From an uncultured Verrucomicrobiota bacterium (GTDB lineage: Bacteria; Verrucomicrobiota; Verrucomicrobiia; Limisphaerales; UBA9464), in contig CAJAHH010000133.1 in the NCBI GenBank assembly GCA_903939515.1, positions 1 through 55,369 of the forward strand: a DNA stretch of 55,369 bases, written 5' to 3'. The translations under genes were made by a program, and so were the position numbers. Shown here in pieces: positions 16,570 to 24,136 of this stretch. Below the pieces are notes generated by a model that saw nothing but the letters and a program-made list of their open reading frames with translations, had not been told where the DNA came from and did no database searches. Position 1 is the first letter of the stretch, and each line of letters opens with the position of its first letter.

Positions 16570-17331
16570 TCAGAGGGGGGTGCCCGGTCTCTTGGGGGCC
16601 GCGCCAGGGATCGGATGGACGCTGACCACGCCCCAAGTCAGCGGATCGACGTGCAAAGCATCGGGCCGTTTGGGTTGGGTCAACGGCTGGAAGCGTGCGT
16701 TCCGGACCGCTTCCAAGGTGGCTAGGTCAGCGGCTTTGGAACCGGATCCAACGGTGATGCGCGCGGTTAAAACTTCCCCCCAGGGATTGACTGCCAACTC
16801 GACGTGGGTGGGTTGCGGTGAGTCGCTCTCGGTCCATGCCGCGATCTTCAGGGGTCTCACCAGGCTGCGAGTGGTCAGCGCGCCGCGGAGTTCGACCTGC
16901 GCCTCCTCCCGTGTCATCTGTGCTCTATTGCTCTGGGTCGGAGTCACCACTGGAAGGGATAGGACCCGGGACGGGGGAGTAGGGGTCGCCGGGGCTGGAC
17001 CCAGGTTGGACCCGCTGGGATCGGCCGGCAGGAACGATGGCCGTGGTTCAGTTCGTCCCCACCCGTACGCGACCGCCGGCAAGGCTCCAGCCGCGTCGCC
17101 CGAAAATCCGCCGGCTTCCGGCAGGGCAAATCGGGTGGGCGACAGTACCTGGACTTCGAGGCTGTCGGTAAATCCCGGTGACCAGACTAGGCCGAAGGAG
17201 TCGCCTGCATCGAGGCGGGGGCCTGGAGGGAAACGGGCAATGAGCCAGAACCCACCTGCATGGAGGATAGCCAGAAGCGCGGTGATGCCCATCCACCGAC
17301 GGGAACTCCAACTTGGGACCGGGGTGATCAT
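16570..17331 (-). CDS. TonB-like energy-transducing protein
   Basis: 253 residues. One N-terminal membrane helix (residues 13-33), a Pro/Ala/Ser-rich periplasmic stretch, and a C-terminal region with VELAVNPWGEVLTARITVGSGSKAADLATLEAVRNARFQPL, which matches the TonB C-terminal fold (xxNxxGxVxxxxVxxSSG...LDxAALxAVRxWRFxP). It overlaps exbD by four bases (ATGA), so it is translationally coupled. Together with ExbB/ExbD it would pass proton-motive energy to the outer membrane. Its sequence is divergent, so TonB is by fold and context. Confidence 0.8.
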   Translation of the reverse strand: MITPVPSWSSRRWMGITALLAILHAGGFWLIARFPPGPRLDAGDSFGLVWSPGFTDSLEVQVLSPTRFALPEAGGFSGDAAGALPAVAYGWGRTEPRPSFLPADPSGSNLGPAPATPTPPSRVLSLPVVTPTQSNRAQMTREEAQVELRGALTTRSLVRPLKIAAWTESDSPQPTHVELAVNPWGEVLTARITVGSGSKAADLATLEAVRNARFQPLTQPKRPDALHVDPLTWGVVSVHPIPGAAPKRPGTPL

Positions 17332-17816
17332 GGCTTGGGAATGCCGGGGCGTCGGACCTCGGAGCCGCCCTGGGTGCCGGTCGTTCCGCCCCCGCTGTTG
17401 TCCCCTCCACTCCCTCCACCTAGCAGGATTTCGGACAGTCCGGCCTCTCGTGCCAAGGACGCCAGCTCCTGAAGGCGCTCATAGCGCACCGAGCGGTCGG
17501 CCTGCAGGTAGAGCTTGCGCGGTCCCTTCGGTGCGTTGGCTCGTGCAGTCAGTCGGGTTTTGAGAATCGCCAGGTCGGGCACGATCTGGTTCTCGAAATA
17601 GCACTGTTCCCCGGCGTCGACGGCCACTACGAGGAAGGCGTCTCCGGTCCAGGTTCCGCTTCGAGAACCGCCCGGGGGCAGCTCCAAGTGTGTGCCGACC
17701 GGCAGGACTAGGTATCCCCCGAACAACATGAAAAACAGCAGCACGAAGACCACACACAAGTACGGTGCCAATTCGAACTGTCCCTTCAGCGGTTTGAGGG
17801 TCCGCGTGAACTTCAT
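17328..17816 (-). CDS. ExbD/TolR-family biopolymer transport protein
   Basis: 162 residues. A single membrane helix at about residues 18-37 (APYLCVVFVLLFFMLFGG) is followed by a periplasmic domain with KLYLQADRSVRYERLQELASLAREAG, the standard ExbD/TolR C-terminal core. The usual Asp in the membrane helix (LLIFMV-D type) is not evident here: the helix reads APYLCVVFVLL, so the proton-coupling residue may be displaced. The tail is Gly/Thr/Ser-rich. It overlaps exbB by four bases on one side and the TonB-like gene on the other. Confidence 0.82.
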   Translation of the reverse strand: MKFTRTLKPLKGQFELAPYLCVVFVLLFFMLFGGYLVLPVGTHLELPPGGSRSGTWTGDAFLVVAVDAGEQCYFENQIVPDLAILKTRLTARANAPKGPRKLYLQADRSVRYERLQELASLAREAGLSEILLGGGSGGDNSGGGTTGTQGGSEVRRPGIPKP

Positions 17817-18523
17817 GGCGTTGCTATGCTCTTGGTGCCCGACGCCTCCGCTGGCTGGGTGACCATTTTCACGGCCTCGGCTGAGGCACGTTCCATGTCG
17901 AGCACCACCGCATTGACCCGCGCCACCAGGTAGTTATAGGCGGCATAGCACACCGCAGCGATGGCGATACCCAGACCAGCGGTGTACAAGGCCTGCCATA
18001 CTCCAGCAAACAGTTCGGCCGGCGCAGCAAACCCAGGACCCGTCTGGAGCTTGCGAAACGTGCCTCCGATACCCACGAGCGTTCCCAAGAGACCCACCAG
18101 TGGCGCGATTTGCGCGAAGGTGGCCAGCAGTGACAAGTTGGCCTCGAGTCGGGGCACCTCCACCCAACCCACCTCTTCAATGGTTTCCAGAACGCGCTCG
18201 CGGCCCGCGTCGCGGCTCAGGATCGCGGCTTTCACCAAGCGGGAGACGGGTCCTGGGGTGGCATCGCAAATGGAGATGGCCTCGATGACATTGTCGCGCT
18301 TGAGCACATTGCGAACACCGGCCAAAAACTGCGCCGAATCAATTTGCACCCGGTGGTAGTAGAGAAGTCGCTCAATGATGACGCTCAGCGCCACGCCGGC
18401 CAAGAGGGTTAGGAGCCAGAAGAGGATCCCAAAACCACCAGCGGCGGTATCGGCCGAAATCGCGCTCGGCAGGACTGTGCCGTTGGTGGGCACCACGGCC
18501 GCCAGCAGGACGGAAAACGTCAT
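17813..18523 (-). CDS. ExbB/TolQ/MotA-family proton channel protein
   Basis: 236 residues from the ATG at 18523, preceded by GAAGG at good distance; a TTG at 18559 would add 12 residues. There are three membrane helices: about 30-50 (GILFWLLTLLAGVALSVIIE), about 135-155 (LATFAQIAPLVGLLGTLVGIGGTF) and about 175-200 (ALYTAGLGIAIAAVCYAAYNYL). The segment APLVGLLGTLVG is the family signature. Forms the pentameric part of the ExbBD motor. First gene of an operon that runs exbB-exbD-tonB-zinc ribbon-gspE. Confidence 0.88.
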   Translation of the reverse strand: MTFSVLLAAVVPTNGTVLPSAISADTAAGGFGILFWLLTLLAGVALSVIIERLLYYHRVQIDSAQFLAGVRNVLKRDNVIEAISICDATPGPVSRLVKAAILSRDAGRERVLETIEEVGWVEVPRLEANLSLLATFAQIAPLVGLLGTLVGIGGTFRKLQTGPGFAAPAELFAGVWQALYTAGLGIAIAAVCYAAYNYLVARVNAVVLDMERASAEAVKMVTQPAEASGTKSIATP

Positions 18524-18667
18524 GGCCTTCAGAGTGAAGATTCGCTCCGGTGCGGGCAATCCCCGATCCCTGCCCGATGATGGGACGAATCATCGCGGTG
18601 TTTGATTCCGAAGGGATGGGGTTCGCCGGCTCAGATCGGGCCGGAGATTTCGCCTATTTCCCAGCGG

Positions 18668-19021
18668 CTACCGGGCGTTGTTGGTAAAGATCCGGGCTTC
18701 CTTCTCGGTGATCGTGCCATCTTGGTTGGTATCGGCTCGGCGGACCGACTCGTTGAAGACCTGATGAGGCCCGTTCACGGTGGTGATCTTGTGGGAGAAA
18801 ATCACCGGGATATGGAACTCGGTTTTGCTCTCCGTCGGGGTCGACGACTCACGGATCTTCTCCACGGCCTCATAGAAAGTCCGGGCCGCGGTATCGGTTT
18901 CGAAGGAGATGAGCAGGCGCTGCTCGTCCCGATGGACCGTTTCTTGATGCGAGATGCAGCCCAATCCCACAGCAGCCAAGAGCACTCCAGCTGCGACGGG
19001 GAGAAAAGTTCGGATAGTCAT
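18668..19021 (-). CDS. Lipoprotein with an EF-hand-like calcium motif
   Basis: 117 residues from an ATG with AGGGG at a suitable distance. The N-terminus has a lipoprotein signal ending VGLGC, so the protein would be tethered to a membrane. The middle has a short beta-rich region (RLLISFETDTAARTFYEAVEKI). Near the C-terminus is DTNQDGTITEKEA, a canonical EF-hand loop (D-x-N-x-D-G-x-I-x-x-x-E). No known family was recognised. It lies upstream of exbB on the same strand, divergent from the alcohol dehydrogenase. The frame continues upstream to 19462 but that part runs antisense through the alcohol dehydrogenase gene. Confidence 0.8.
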   Translation of the reverse strand: MTIRTFLPVAAGVLLAAVGLGCISHQETVHRDEQRLLISFETDTAARTFYEAVEKIRESSTPTESKTEFHIPVIFSHKITTVNGPHQVFNESVRRADTNQDGTITEKEARIFTNNAR

Positions 19022-19121
19022 CACAACCCCTAGAGACTCCGGGACTCCGCACCCGTTCAATTCAATTCTTGAACGCACCGGGCTTGAAGATATCGCCCGC
19101 TGCCCGAGTCTTGCACAACGC

Positions 19122-20285
19122 ATGACGCTTCCCTCCTTCGACAGCACTCTTCGGACCCGCGTGGTGTTCGGGGCCGGTAGCCTGGATCGTCTCGGCGAAC
19201 TGGCCGCCAGTTTGGGCGGGCACCGGGTCTTGTTGGTCACCGATGCGGGCATCGTTCGGGCCGGGCATGCGGCGCGTGCTGAGGCGTTGTTGAGGGCGGC
19301 CGGCCTCGAAGTGAGCGTCTTCGATGCGGTCCGCGAAAATCCCACCACCCTCGATGTCGCGCGCGGCCTCGAAGTGGCCCGCGCTGCTTCGGTGGATTTC
19401 TTCGTGGGCCTAGGCGGGGGTAGTTCTATCGATACGGCCAAGGGTGTGAATTTCTTGCTCACCCAAGGCGGTGAAATGCGCGACTACCAAGGAATCGGCA
19501 AGGCCACCCGGCCTATGCTGCCGCTCATTGCCATCCCCACCACGGCGGGTACGGGCAGCGAATGCCAGAGTGCCGCGCTCATCGCCGATGAGGCCACTCA
19601 TCACAAGATGGCTTGTCTGGACCCGAAGGCCGCCGCGCGCATTGCGCTGCTGGATCCTGAATTAACGGTGTCGCAGCCGCGCCGCGTCACGGCCCTCACC
19701 GGCCTCGATGCCTTGGTCCATGCGGTGGAGTCGGCCGTCACCACGCGCCGCACGGTGTGGTCGGCGATGTTCTCGCGGGAGGCGTTCCGACTGTGCGCCG
19801 GGGCCTTAGAAACCGTGCTGCGTTCGCCCGACGACCTTGAGGCCCGCGGCTGCATGCTGCTGGGGGCGGCCCTGGCGGGCACGGCCATCGAGAATTCTAT
19901 GTTGGGAGCGGCCCACTCGGCGGCCAACCCCTTGACGGCGCATTTCGGGGTCGTCCACGGGGCGGCTGTGGGTCTCATGATCCCGCGGGTGATCCGCTTT
20001 AATGCAGCCGATCCCGAAGTCCGGGCCATTTACGCCGACCTAGCCGCCACCGCCGGCTGGACCGGCCCCGACGTTTCGCCCGAGGCGGCGGCCTCGGTGC
20101 TGGCCGACCGGTTCCAAGGCTGGCTGCGCCTGGCCGAGATCCCCGAGACGCTCACGGCCGCCGGCGTTGATGCGGCCAAGATCCCGCTCCTGGCCGAAGA
20201 AGCCTCGCGCCAGTGGACCGCCACCTTCAACCCCCGCCCCATCACCGCCCCCGACTTCGAACGCCTCTACCGCGAAGCGCTCTAG
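19122..20285 (+). CDS. Iron-containing alcohol dehydrogenase
   Basis: 387 residues, the usual size of group III (Fe) alcohol dehydrogenases. VVFGAGSLDRLGEL opens the nucleotide-binding domain, GGGSSIDTAK binds NAD(P), and PTTAGTGSE follows. The metal ligands lie in DALVHAVES (Asp/His) and in the helices NSMLGAAHSAANPLTAHFGVVHGAAVG (two His). It interconverts alcohols and aldehydes; the substrate is unknown. The ATG at 19122 gives the typical N-terminus; the frame extends upstream without similarity. The AT-rich island starts right after the stop codon. Confidence 0.92.
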   Translation: MTLPSFDSTLRTRVVFGAGSLDRLGELAASLGGHRVLLVTDAGIVRAGHAARAEALLRAAGLEVSVFDAVRENPTTLDVARGLEVARAASVDFFVGLGGGSSIDTAKGVNFLLTQGGEMRDYQGIGKATRPMLPLIAIPTTAGTGSECQSAALIADEATHHKMACLDPKAAARIALLDPELTVSQPRRVTALTGLDALVHAVESAVTTRRTVWSAMFSREAFRLCAGALETVLRSPDDLEARGCMLLGAALAGTAIENSMLGAAHSAANPLTAHFGVVHGAAVGLMIPRVIRFNAADPEVRAIYADLAATAGWTGPDVSPEAAASVLADRFQGWLRLAEIPETLTAAGVDAAKIPLLAEEASRQWTATFNPRPITAPDFERLYREAL

Positions 20286-20320
20286 ATTTAGGTCGCACCG
20301 AGTCTGCGACGTTCAGTCCC

Positions 20321-20431
20321 ATGAGTATTCAGCCGACAGAGATACAGTTGATCGGAAAGTGGTCGGTGTATAACGGTCAGATGATTGCTGACCCCATTTG
20401 TAATAGAATTAGTTGTCGACATGCTTTTTGA
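20321..20431 (+). pseudogene. Truncated Imm27-family immunity gene
   Basis: Starts MSIQPTEIQLIGKWSVYNGQMIADPICNRI, which aligns with the first 30 residues of the intact Imm27 gene at 21234 (TEIQLIGKW / TETQLNGKW; IADPIC in both). It then diverges and stops after 36 residues, so the C-terminal two thirds are gone. The 18 bases ending at the ATGA are identical to those before the intact copy, and the stop codon of an upstream toxin-like tail (ending LRRSVP) overlaps the ATG here too. Confidence 0.8.
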
Positions 20432-20466
20432 TGCGACTGAAATAAAATAATCCTGTCAGGAGCACC

Positions 20467-20766
20467 ATGACAATAGATATTCAACAACAGCAACGCATGC
20501 ATTTTGACGCTATTCGCCCAAATTTGCTCAAGGAGTGGGATCCAATCGGAGTAAGTGAAATTAAGGGAGCACAAGATTAATATAACTCCTATGTGGGGCT
20601 GATTTACAAACTTTTGATCGACCGGAAACCGAAGTTAGAAATTTTCAATGTTTTATGGTGCCTAGAAACTGAGCACATGGGTTTGACTGGAAATAGACAG
20701 GCGGCTGAGCACTTTGCGGAGCGTCTTACAAAGTTGTCCAATGAGATCTTCGATGCCAAAATGTAA
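20467..20766 (+). pseudogene. DUF1871-like immunity gene with one nonsense codon
   Basis: A 99-codon frame starts at the ATG at 20467 behind CAGGAG. It contains LLKEWDPIGV and, later, EIFNVLWCLETEHMGLTG and FAERLTKLSNEIF, a pattern I recognise from DUF1871-like proteins found beside bacterial toxins. A TAA at 20578-20580 interrupts it after 37 codons, and the frame stays perfectly open on both sides. One base change (for example GAA to TAA) would explain it. Either recently inactivated, or a sequence error. Confidence 0.65.
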
Positions 20767-20813
20767 TTCAAGCAGGTTCCACCCTCGCGCACATCAACGT
20801 TCGTCAAATAACC

Positions 20814-21131
20814 ATGAACGATCTCATTGCTGGAATAGTGACGGTGGAACACGCGGGTCAGAAACTTACCTCTGATGAAGCAGCGGCGCTCGAACTCAAG
20901 TTCAATGAACTTCTAGTGGACATTCGCGGTAGCCGAAACATAGAGGCCGCTAGTTCCCATCTCGACCTCTTGGCACAGCTACAAACCGAGTTGGCTAGAG
21001 CGTGCTTCAAGTGGAATGTGGAGCTTCCTTTGCCTCTCCGTCGGTTGGTTCGAGAATTCGATCGATCAGATGATCCTAATTTGAGGATAGCAGTTTACAA
21101 GCAAATCAAAGGCGGCGCTTTTTTTATGTGA
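20814..21131 (+). CDS. Small unassigned protein in the immunity island
   Basis: 105 residues, all alpha-helical in appearance (LTSDEAAALELKFNELLVDI, then EAASSHLDLLAQLQTELARACFKW). No signal peptide or membrane segment. The family is not recognised. Its size, cytosolic nature and placement between immunity genes make it a candidate immunity protein. Codon use is AT-richer than the flanks but less extreme than its neighbours. No strong ribosome binding site is seen. Confidence 0.55.
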   Translation: MNDLIAGIVTVEHAGQKLTSDEAAALELKFNELLVDIRGSRNIEAASSHLDLLAQLQTELARACFKWNVELPLPLRRLVREFDRSDDPNLRIAVYKQIKGGAFFM

Positions 21132-21165
21132 TACCGCGACCGACGGTGTCTCGCTGGCTGCGTAG

Positions 21166-21237
21166 GGAACCAAGGTGGTCCTCACTATTGACACAAACCG
21201 GAACCCACCAGGAGCAGTTCGACGTTCAGTCCCATGA
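21166..21237 (+). pseudogene. Toxin C-terminal tail remnant coupled to Imm27
   Basis: A frame of 23 residues (ending NRNPPGAVRRSVP) closes with a TGA at 21235-21237 that overlaps the ATG of the Imm27 gene (ATGA). The same RRSVP-stop arrangement precedes the truncated Imm27 copy at 20321. An in-frame TAG at 21163 cuts it off upstream. This is best read as the last residues of a lost toxin domain whose immunity gene was kept. Confidence 0.5.
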
Positions 21238-21536
21238 AAATTCTACCTACAGAAACTCAGTTAAATGGAAAATGGTTGACATCTTACGGTAAAATTATTG
21301 CTGATCCTATCTGTGACAAAATCAATGATTTAATAAAATCAAACCTTAATAAAATCTCACATGATGCAAGTGGGTGGGATACCCTTTACCTTGATCCCAA
21401 CGATAACCGTCTTTGGGAGTTAACCTACCCTGAGGGCAAATTGCAAGGGGGTGGTCCACCACAACTTAGGCTTGTGAGCCCGGAAGATGCTCAGCGGAAG
21501 TACGGCTTGTCATTACCGTTGAAAATACCATCGTAA
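21234..21536 (+). CDS. Imm27-family immunity protein
   Basis: 100 residues. The sequence TETQLNGKW, IIADPICDKINDLI, DASGWDTLYLDPNDNRLWELTYPEG, GGGPPQLRLVSPEDAQRKYG follows the immunity protein 27 pattern closely (GKW...DG...I; SGWETLYxDPxDGRxWELTYP; GGGPPxL). These cytosolic proteins neutralise a cognate toxin of contact-dependent or type VI/Rhs-like systems. No full toxin is present, so this is an orphan immunity gene. A stop codon of a short toxin-like frame overlaps its start. Family assignment is from memory of the motif. Confidence 0.85.
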   Translation: MKILPTETQLNGKWLTSYGKIIADPICDKINDLIKSNLNKISHDASGWDTLYLDPNDNRLWELTYPEGKLQGGGPPQLRLVSPEDAQRKYGLSLPLKIPS

Positions 21537-21658
21537 TCAGATGAGGCAAAATTCGGGTTCCTCGTCACTTTCAGTGGGTAGCACGCGCTCCCAAGATGGG
21601 GGGATGGCTTGAATGTTTCTTGGCTCGGAAATGGTCATCTAAATATTATTCCATAGAC

Positions 21659-22009
21659 ATGAAAGCTAAATTAAGGCGTCTCCACTCAGCTGATGTCGAC
21701 ATCCCAAGTTATCGGCCAGAGAATCCGGAATTCTTTGGTTTTTTCCTCGAATTCTTTGCTGGGACCGAGAACGGAAAGGGAGATGATGCATTCGGGATTA
21801 CTGTTTGCACTCTTCCATGGCTCGAAATTCATAAACCGGATGAAATCTTCTTTGGGAAAAATTATCTCATTGTTGATCGATACGACATCGGTAAAATTGA
21901 ATTATTTTTGTCCAATTATTGTGATCGTTGTGTGGGAGACACTTGGGTTGAAGTGGCTTCAAAAATAGGACGGATAGCAGAATGGGAGTTTGAAGATTAT
22001 CGCGAATAG
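21659..22009 (+). CDS. Imm8-family immunity protein
   Basis: 116 residues from the ATG at 21659. MKAKLRRLHSADVD, PENPEFFGFFLEFFAG, FGITVCTLPWL, FFGKNYLIVDRYD, GDTWVEVASKIGRIAEWEFEDY fit immunity protein 8 (KAxLRxLHSPDV at the start; V(C)TPxWL; GRHxLIVxRYD; SWxEVAxKLxRIGxWEFEDY at the end). The frame is open 21 codons further upstream, but that part lacks similarity and may be toxin-tail remnant fused in frame. Orphan immunity gene; target toxin not present. Confidence 0.85.
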   Translation: MKAKLRRLHSADVDIPSYRPENPEFFGFFLEFFAGTENGKGDDAFGITVCTLPWLEIHKPDEIFFGKNYLIVDRYDIGKIELFLSNYCDRCVGDTWVEVASKIGRIAEWEFEDYRE

Positions 22010-22148
22010 AAACCGTAATATTACACGGCTCATGTCAGCAGCCGAATTAAATGGATAAAATAAATCAGTATCGAGTGTCTTAGCAAATCCACTCTTCTAC
22101 GGCCTGTTCTCGTCACGCTCGCCGCGTACACCTCTGCAAATGCCGCCG

Positions 22149-22286
22149 ATGTCTGACACGAAAAACAATCTGTTAGCTGCGGACGGCTGGGTGAAACGCG
22201 CTCAAATCGTCAACGACGTTGAAATTCATTACGTCGAAAATATCTCGACTAAGCAGATGGTCGACTTCAAATTTGTGAAACCATGA
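22149..22286 (+). pseudogene. Orphan toxin C-terminal tip
   Basis: 45 residues beginning MSDTKNNLLAADGWVKRAQ and ending in IHYVENISTKQMVDFKF; this resembles the extreme C-terminus of polymorphic toxin tips (DGWVKxxQxxNGVxIHYVxNxxTGxxxDFKFK). The stop TGA at 22284 overlaps the ATG of the next gene. The frame runs back to about 22059 without a clear start, so the rest of the toxin is missing. It may be a displaced tip that can recombine onto a full-length carrier elsewhere in the genome. Confidence 0.6.
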
Positions 22287-22630
22287 CTTTTAACGATCAG
22301 CTTTTGCATGCGATTGGCGAATGGAGCAAGGATCCGATTGAAGATGAATTGGTCTTTGTGAAGTTTCGGGAACAGATTGTAAATCGCATGTCTACTGTGG
22401 ATGCTTTTGAAGCGATTGGAGAAACGGTTGATGTATTGTTGTGTCAAACTGATGAATCTAACGCCATAGAGGTGGTCCAGACTCTTATAACGTTGGCAAG
22501 GCAAAGCGATACAACCGAGATTCCGTCCAAACTCCTTTCCCAAAAGATAGTTATCGAAAGTCAGTTTTCAAAATTTGGCGGTTATGCAAAAAACAAAATT
22601 CAGGAGCTATTTAATTATTACCGGTTATAA
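22283..22630 (+). CDS. Candidate immunity protein coupled to the toxin tip
   Basis: 115 residues, mostly helical (DQLLHAIGEWSKDPIEDEL, EAIGETVDVLLCQTDESNAIEVVQTLITLAR). No membrane segment or signal. I do not recognise the family. The ATGA overlap with the toxin-tip frame is the standard arrangement of toxin and immunity genes, so it is the likely antidote of that tip. Strongly AT-rich codon use. Confidence 0.65.
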   Translation: MTFNDQLLHAIGEWSKDPIEDELVFVKFREQIVNRMSTVDAFEAIGETVDVLLCQTDESNAIEVVQTLITLARQSDTTEIPSKLLSQKIVIESQFSKFGGYAKNKIQELFNYYRL

Positions 22631-22663
22631 CAATTAATACTAATTAATCATTTAATTTATTAT

Positions 22664-22861
22664 TTGGCCGCTGACGCTGTTTTTTCGCTGGTGGGACCGG
22701 CAATTGAAGAATATGGAGATTTTAGGCAGTCCTCCAATGCCCCAAAGACTACAGGCAAAGCCAATGGCACTGCGAAACAGATCGATGATTTTGTCAAATC
22801 GGGAATACAAGTGAATATCAATAATGCGGGGGTTAAAATATCCCTAATGGGGATAAAATAA
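22664..22861 (+). pseudogene. Short open frame, probable toxin-region fragment
   Basis: 65 codons from a TTG; no family recognised. It follows an AT-rich gap after the candidate immunity gene. The sequence GNGTAKQ- and polar/Asn-rich stretches resemble linkers of secreted toxins more than a globular cytosolic protein. No ribosome binding site. Called a fragment mainly because of context. Confidence 0.35.
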
Positions 22862-23002
22862 TTCGCGGTGGAGCAAAATGGGTTGACCTACACTACTGAC
22901 AAAACCGGCACCCACCGTCCTCCGTGGCGACTCAGCGAATTCGATGAAGTATCATCCACTATCAGCTCACCGTTGGACTCCATATTTAATAGCCTAAAAT
23001 GA
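22862..23002 (+). pseudogene. Short tail frame overlapping the next gene start
   Basis: 46 codons, open from a stop at 22859 to the TGA at 23000-23002, which overlaps the ATG of the gene at 22999. The stretch NGLTYTTDKTGTHRPPWRL resembles the Y-D-x-x-G-x-R type repeats of Rhs-like carriers. It marks the right edge of the island. It is weak evidence on its own. Confidence 0.35.
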
Positions 23003-24093
23003 AACCCTCCCTAATACGTCCCATACTGATCGCTCTGGCCGCGCTGTTGGTGGGGGCTGTCTTGGGTATGTGGCTGAACCGGTCGGTGTCGCGCTCGGAT
23101 GGGGCGGGATCTCCGGCGGCGGGCCTTCGGCAATTGGACGACCGCATTAACGCGTTTCGGTCGCGGTCGGGAGCCTCGGCACCTTCTACCGCTCCTGCCT
23201 CCATCCGCTGGGCCTCACTCAGCGATGACGACTACCTCAAATACCTCACCGAACTGAAGCGCATCAGCTGCCCGGTGCGGACCCTCAAGGACATCATCGA
23301 GGGCGACGTCGAGGACCTCTACCGACCCCAACTCGCTGCGGCCAGCGGGCCCTATTGGTCCCACTCGGTGCGGGCCCGGCGGGATGTGGTGCTCAAGAAG
23401 GTCGAGCTCATCGCCTTCCTCTTCGCCCATGTCGAGGGCCGGGACCTCGCGCGATTCCAACCGGCCGACAGCGTCGAGGCCATCTTGGAGACTCACGCCA
23501 TCCTCGCCCGGCATCTCGTGCGCGATAGCCGCCATGGGTCCCAGGCCCGGGATCTGACCGAGGACCTGGAAAAGGAAACCCTGGAGGCCCTCTCGAAGCA
23601 CCTCGATGCCGAGGGAATTTTGGAATACCGCCTGAAGCATTCCACCATCGCGCGGCAACTCCGGGAGCAATTGCGCCGATTTACCCCCACGGATACTGAG
23701 TTCCGGACGATCTTCGCCGCGGTGGATCAACCGAAATCCGCAGGCCTCGTTCCTCTGGTGCCGGGTCCTGATTCCCGACCGATTCCGCTGTCGGAGGCCT
23801 TGGGGCTCGTCCGTTATGAGGAATACCGCCTGACCCGGGAAACCGGTTATTCGGGCATCGTGTCGTTGGTCGAGGAGTTCTCGCTGCCCCCGGAATCCAT
23901 CGCCGCCTACTTCAAGCTGCAACGCGAGGTGTCGCGGGATCCCGCGCGCGTCTACTCGATGTCGGGCGGCTACGACACCATTTATATCGCCGATATCAAG
24001 GCCCGGCTGAAGACCATCCTCGGGCCGAGCTACCCGGCCTACGTGGAGCGGTACAGTTGGCTGATGCCCAGCGGTGTGTTAGGCAGACGCTGA
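22999..24093 (+). CDS. Membrane-anchored protein of unknown function, paralogue 1
   Basis: 364 residues. One membrane helix or signal anchor at about 9-28 (ILIALAALLVGAVLGMW), then a long soluble, mostly helical domain that would lie outside the cytoplasm. Conserved with the next gene: YLKYLTELKRISCPVRTLKDII, LEYRLKHSTIARQLREQLRRFTPTDTEFRTIFAA, and a C-terminal part (RLKTILGPSYPAYVERY) that also resembles the partner's LEKVLGPGGVEQALEVY. Probably a lineage-specific family; function unknown. It lies immediately beside the immunity island but has host-like GC-rich codons, so it belongs to the backbone. Confidence 0.8.
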   Translation: MKPSLIRPILIALAALLVGAVLGMWLNRSVSRSDGAGSPAAGLRQLDDRINAFRSRSGASAPSTAPASIRWASLSDDDYLKYLTELKRISCPVRTLKDIIEGDVEDLYRPQLAAASGPYWSHSVRARRDVVLKKVELIAFLFAHVEGRDLARFQPADSVEAILETHAILARHLVRDSRHGSQARDLTEDLEKETLEALSKHLDAEGILEYRLKHSTIARQLREQLRRFTPTDTEFRTIFAAVDQPKSAGLVPLVPGPDSRPIPLSEALGLVRYEEYRLTRETGYSGIVSLVEEFSLPPESIAAYFKLQREVSRDPARVYSMSGGYDTIYIADIKARLKTILGPSYPAYVERYSWLMPSGVLGRR

Positions 24094-24136
24094 AAGGCCA
24101 CAACCCCCAGACCTCTCCCAGAGAACCTTCTGAACC

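Larger units (their letters stand above)
20286..22998. other. AT-rich island of orphan immunity genes and toxin-tail remnants
   Basis: The base composition drops visibly against the GC-rich flanks, beginning at the alcohol dehydrogenase stop codon and ending at the start of the gene at 22999. Inside are two Imm27-family copies (one broken), an Imm8-family gene, a broken DUF1871-like gene, two unassigned small genes, and several short open frames that end in stop codons overlapping the next ATG. No integrase, transposase or large toxin is present. It looks like an accumulation of toxin C-terminal tips and immunity genes that were displaced from a polymorphic toxin locus. Confidence 0.8.
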
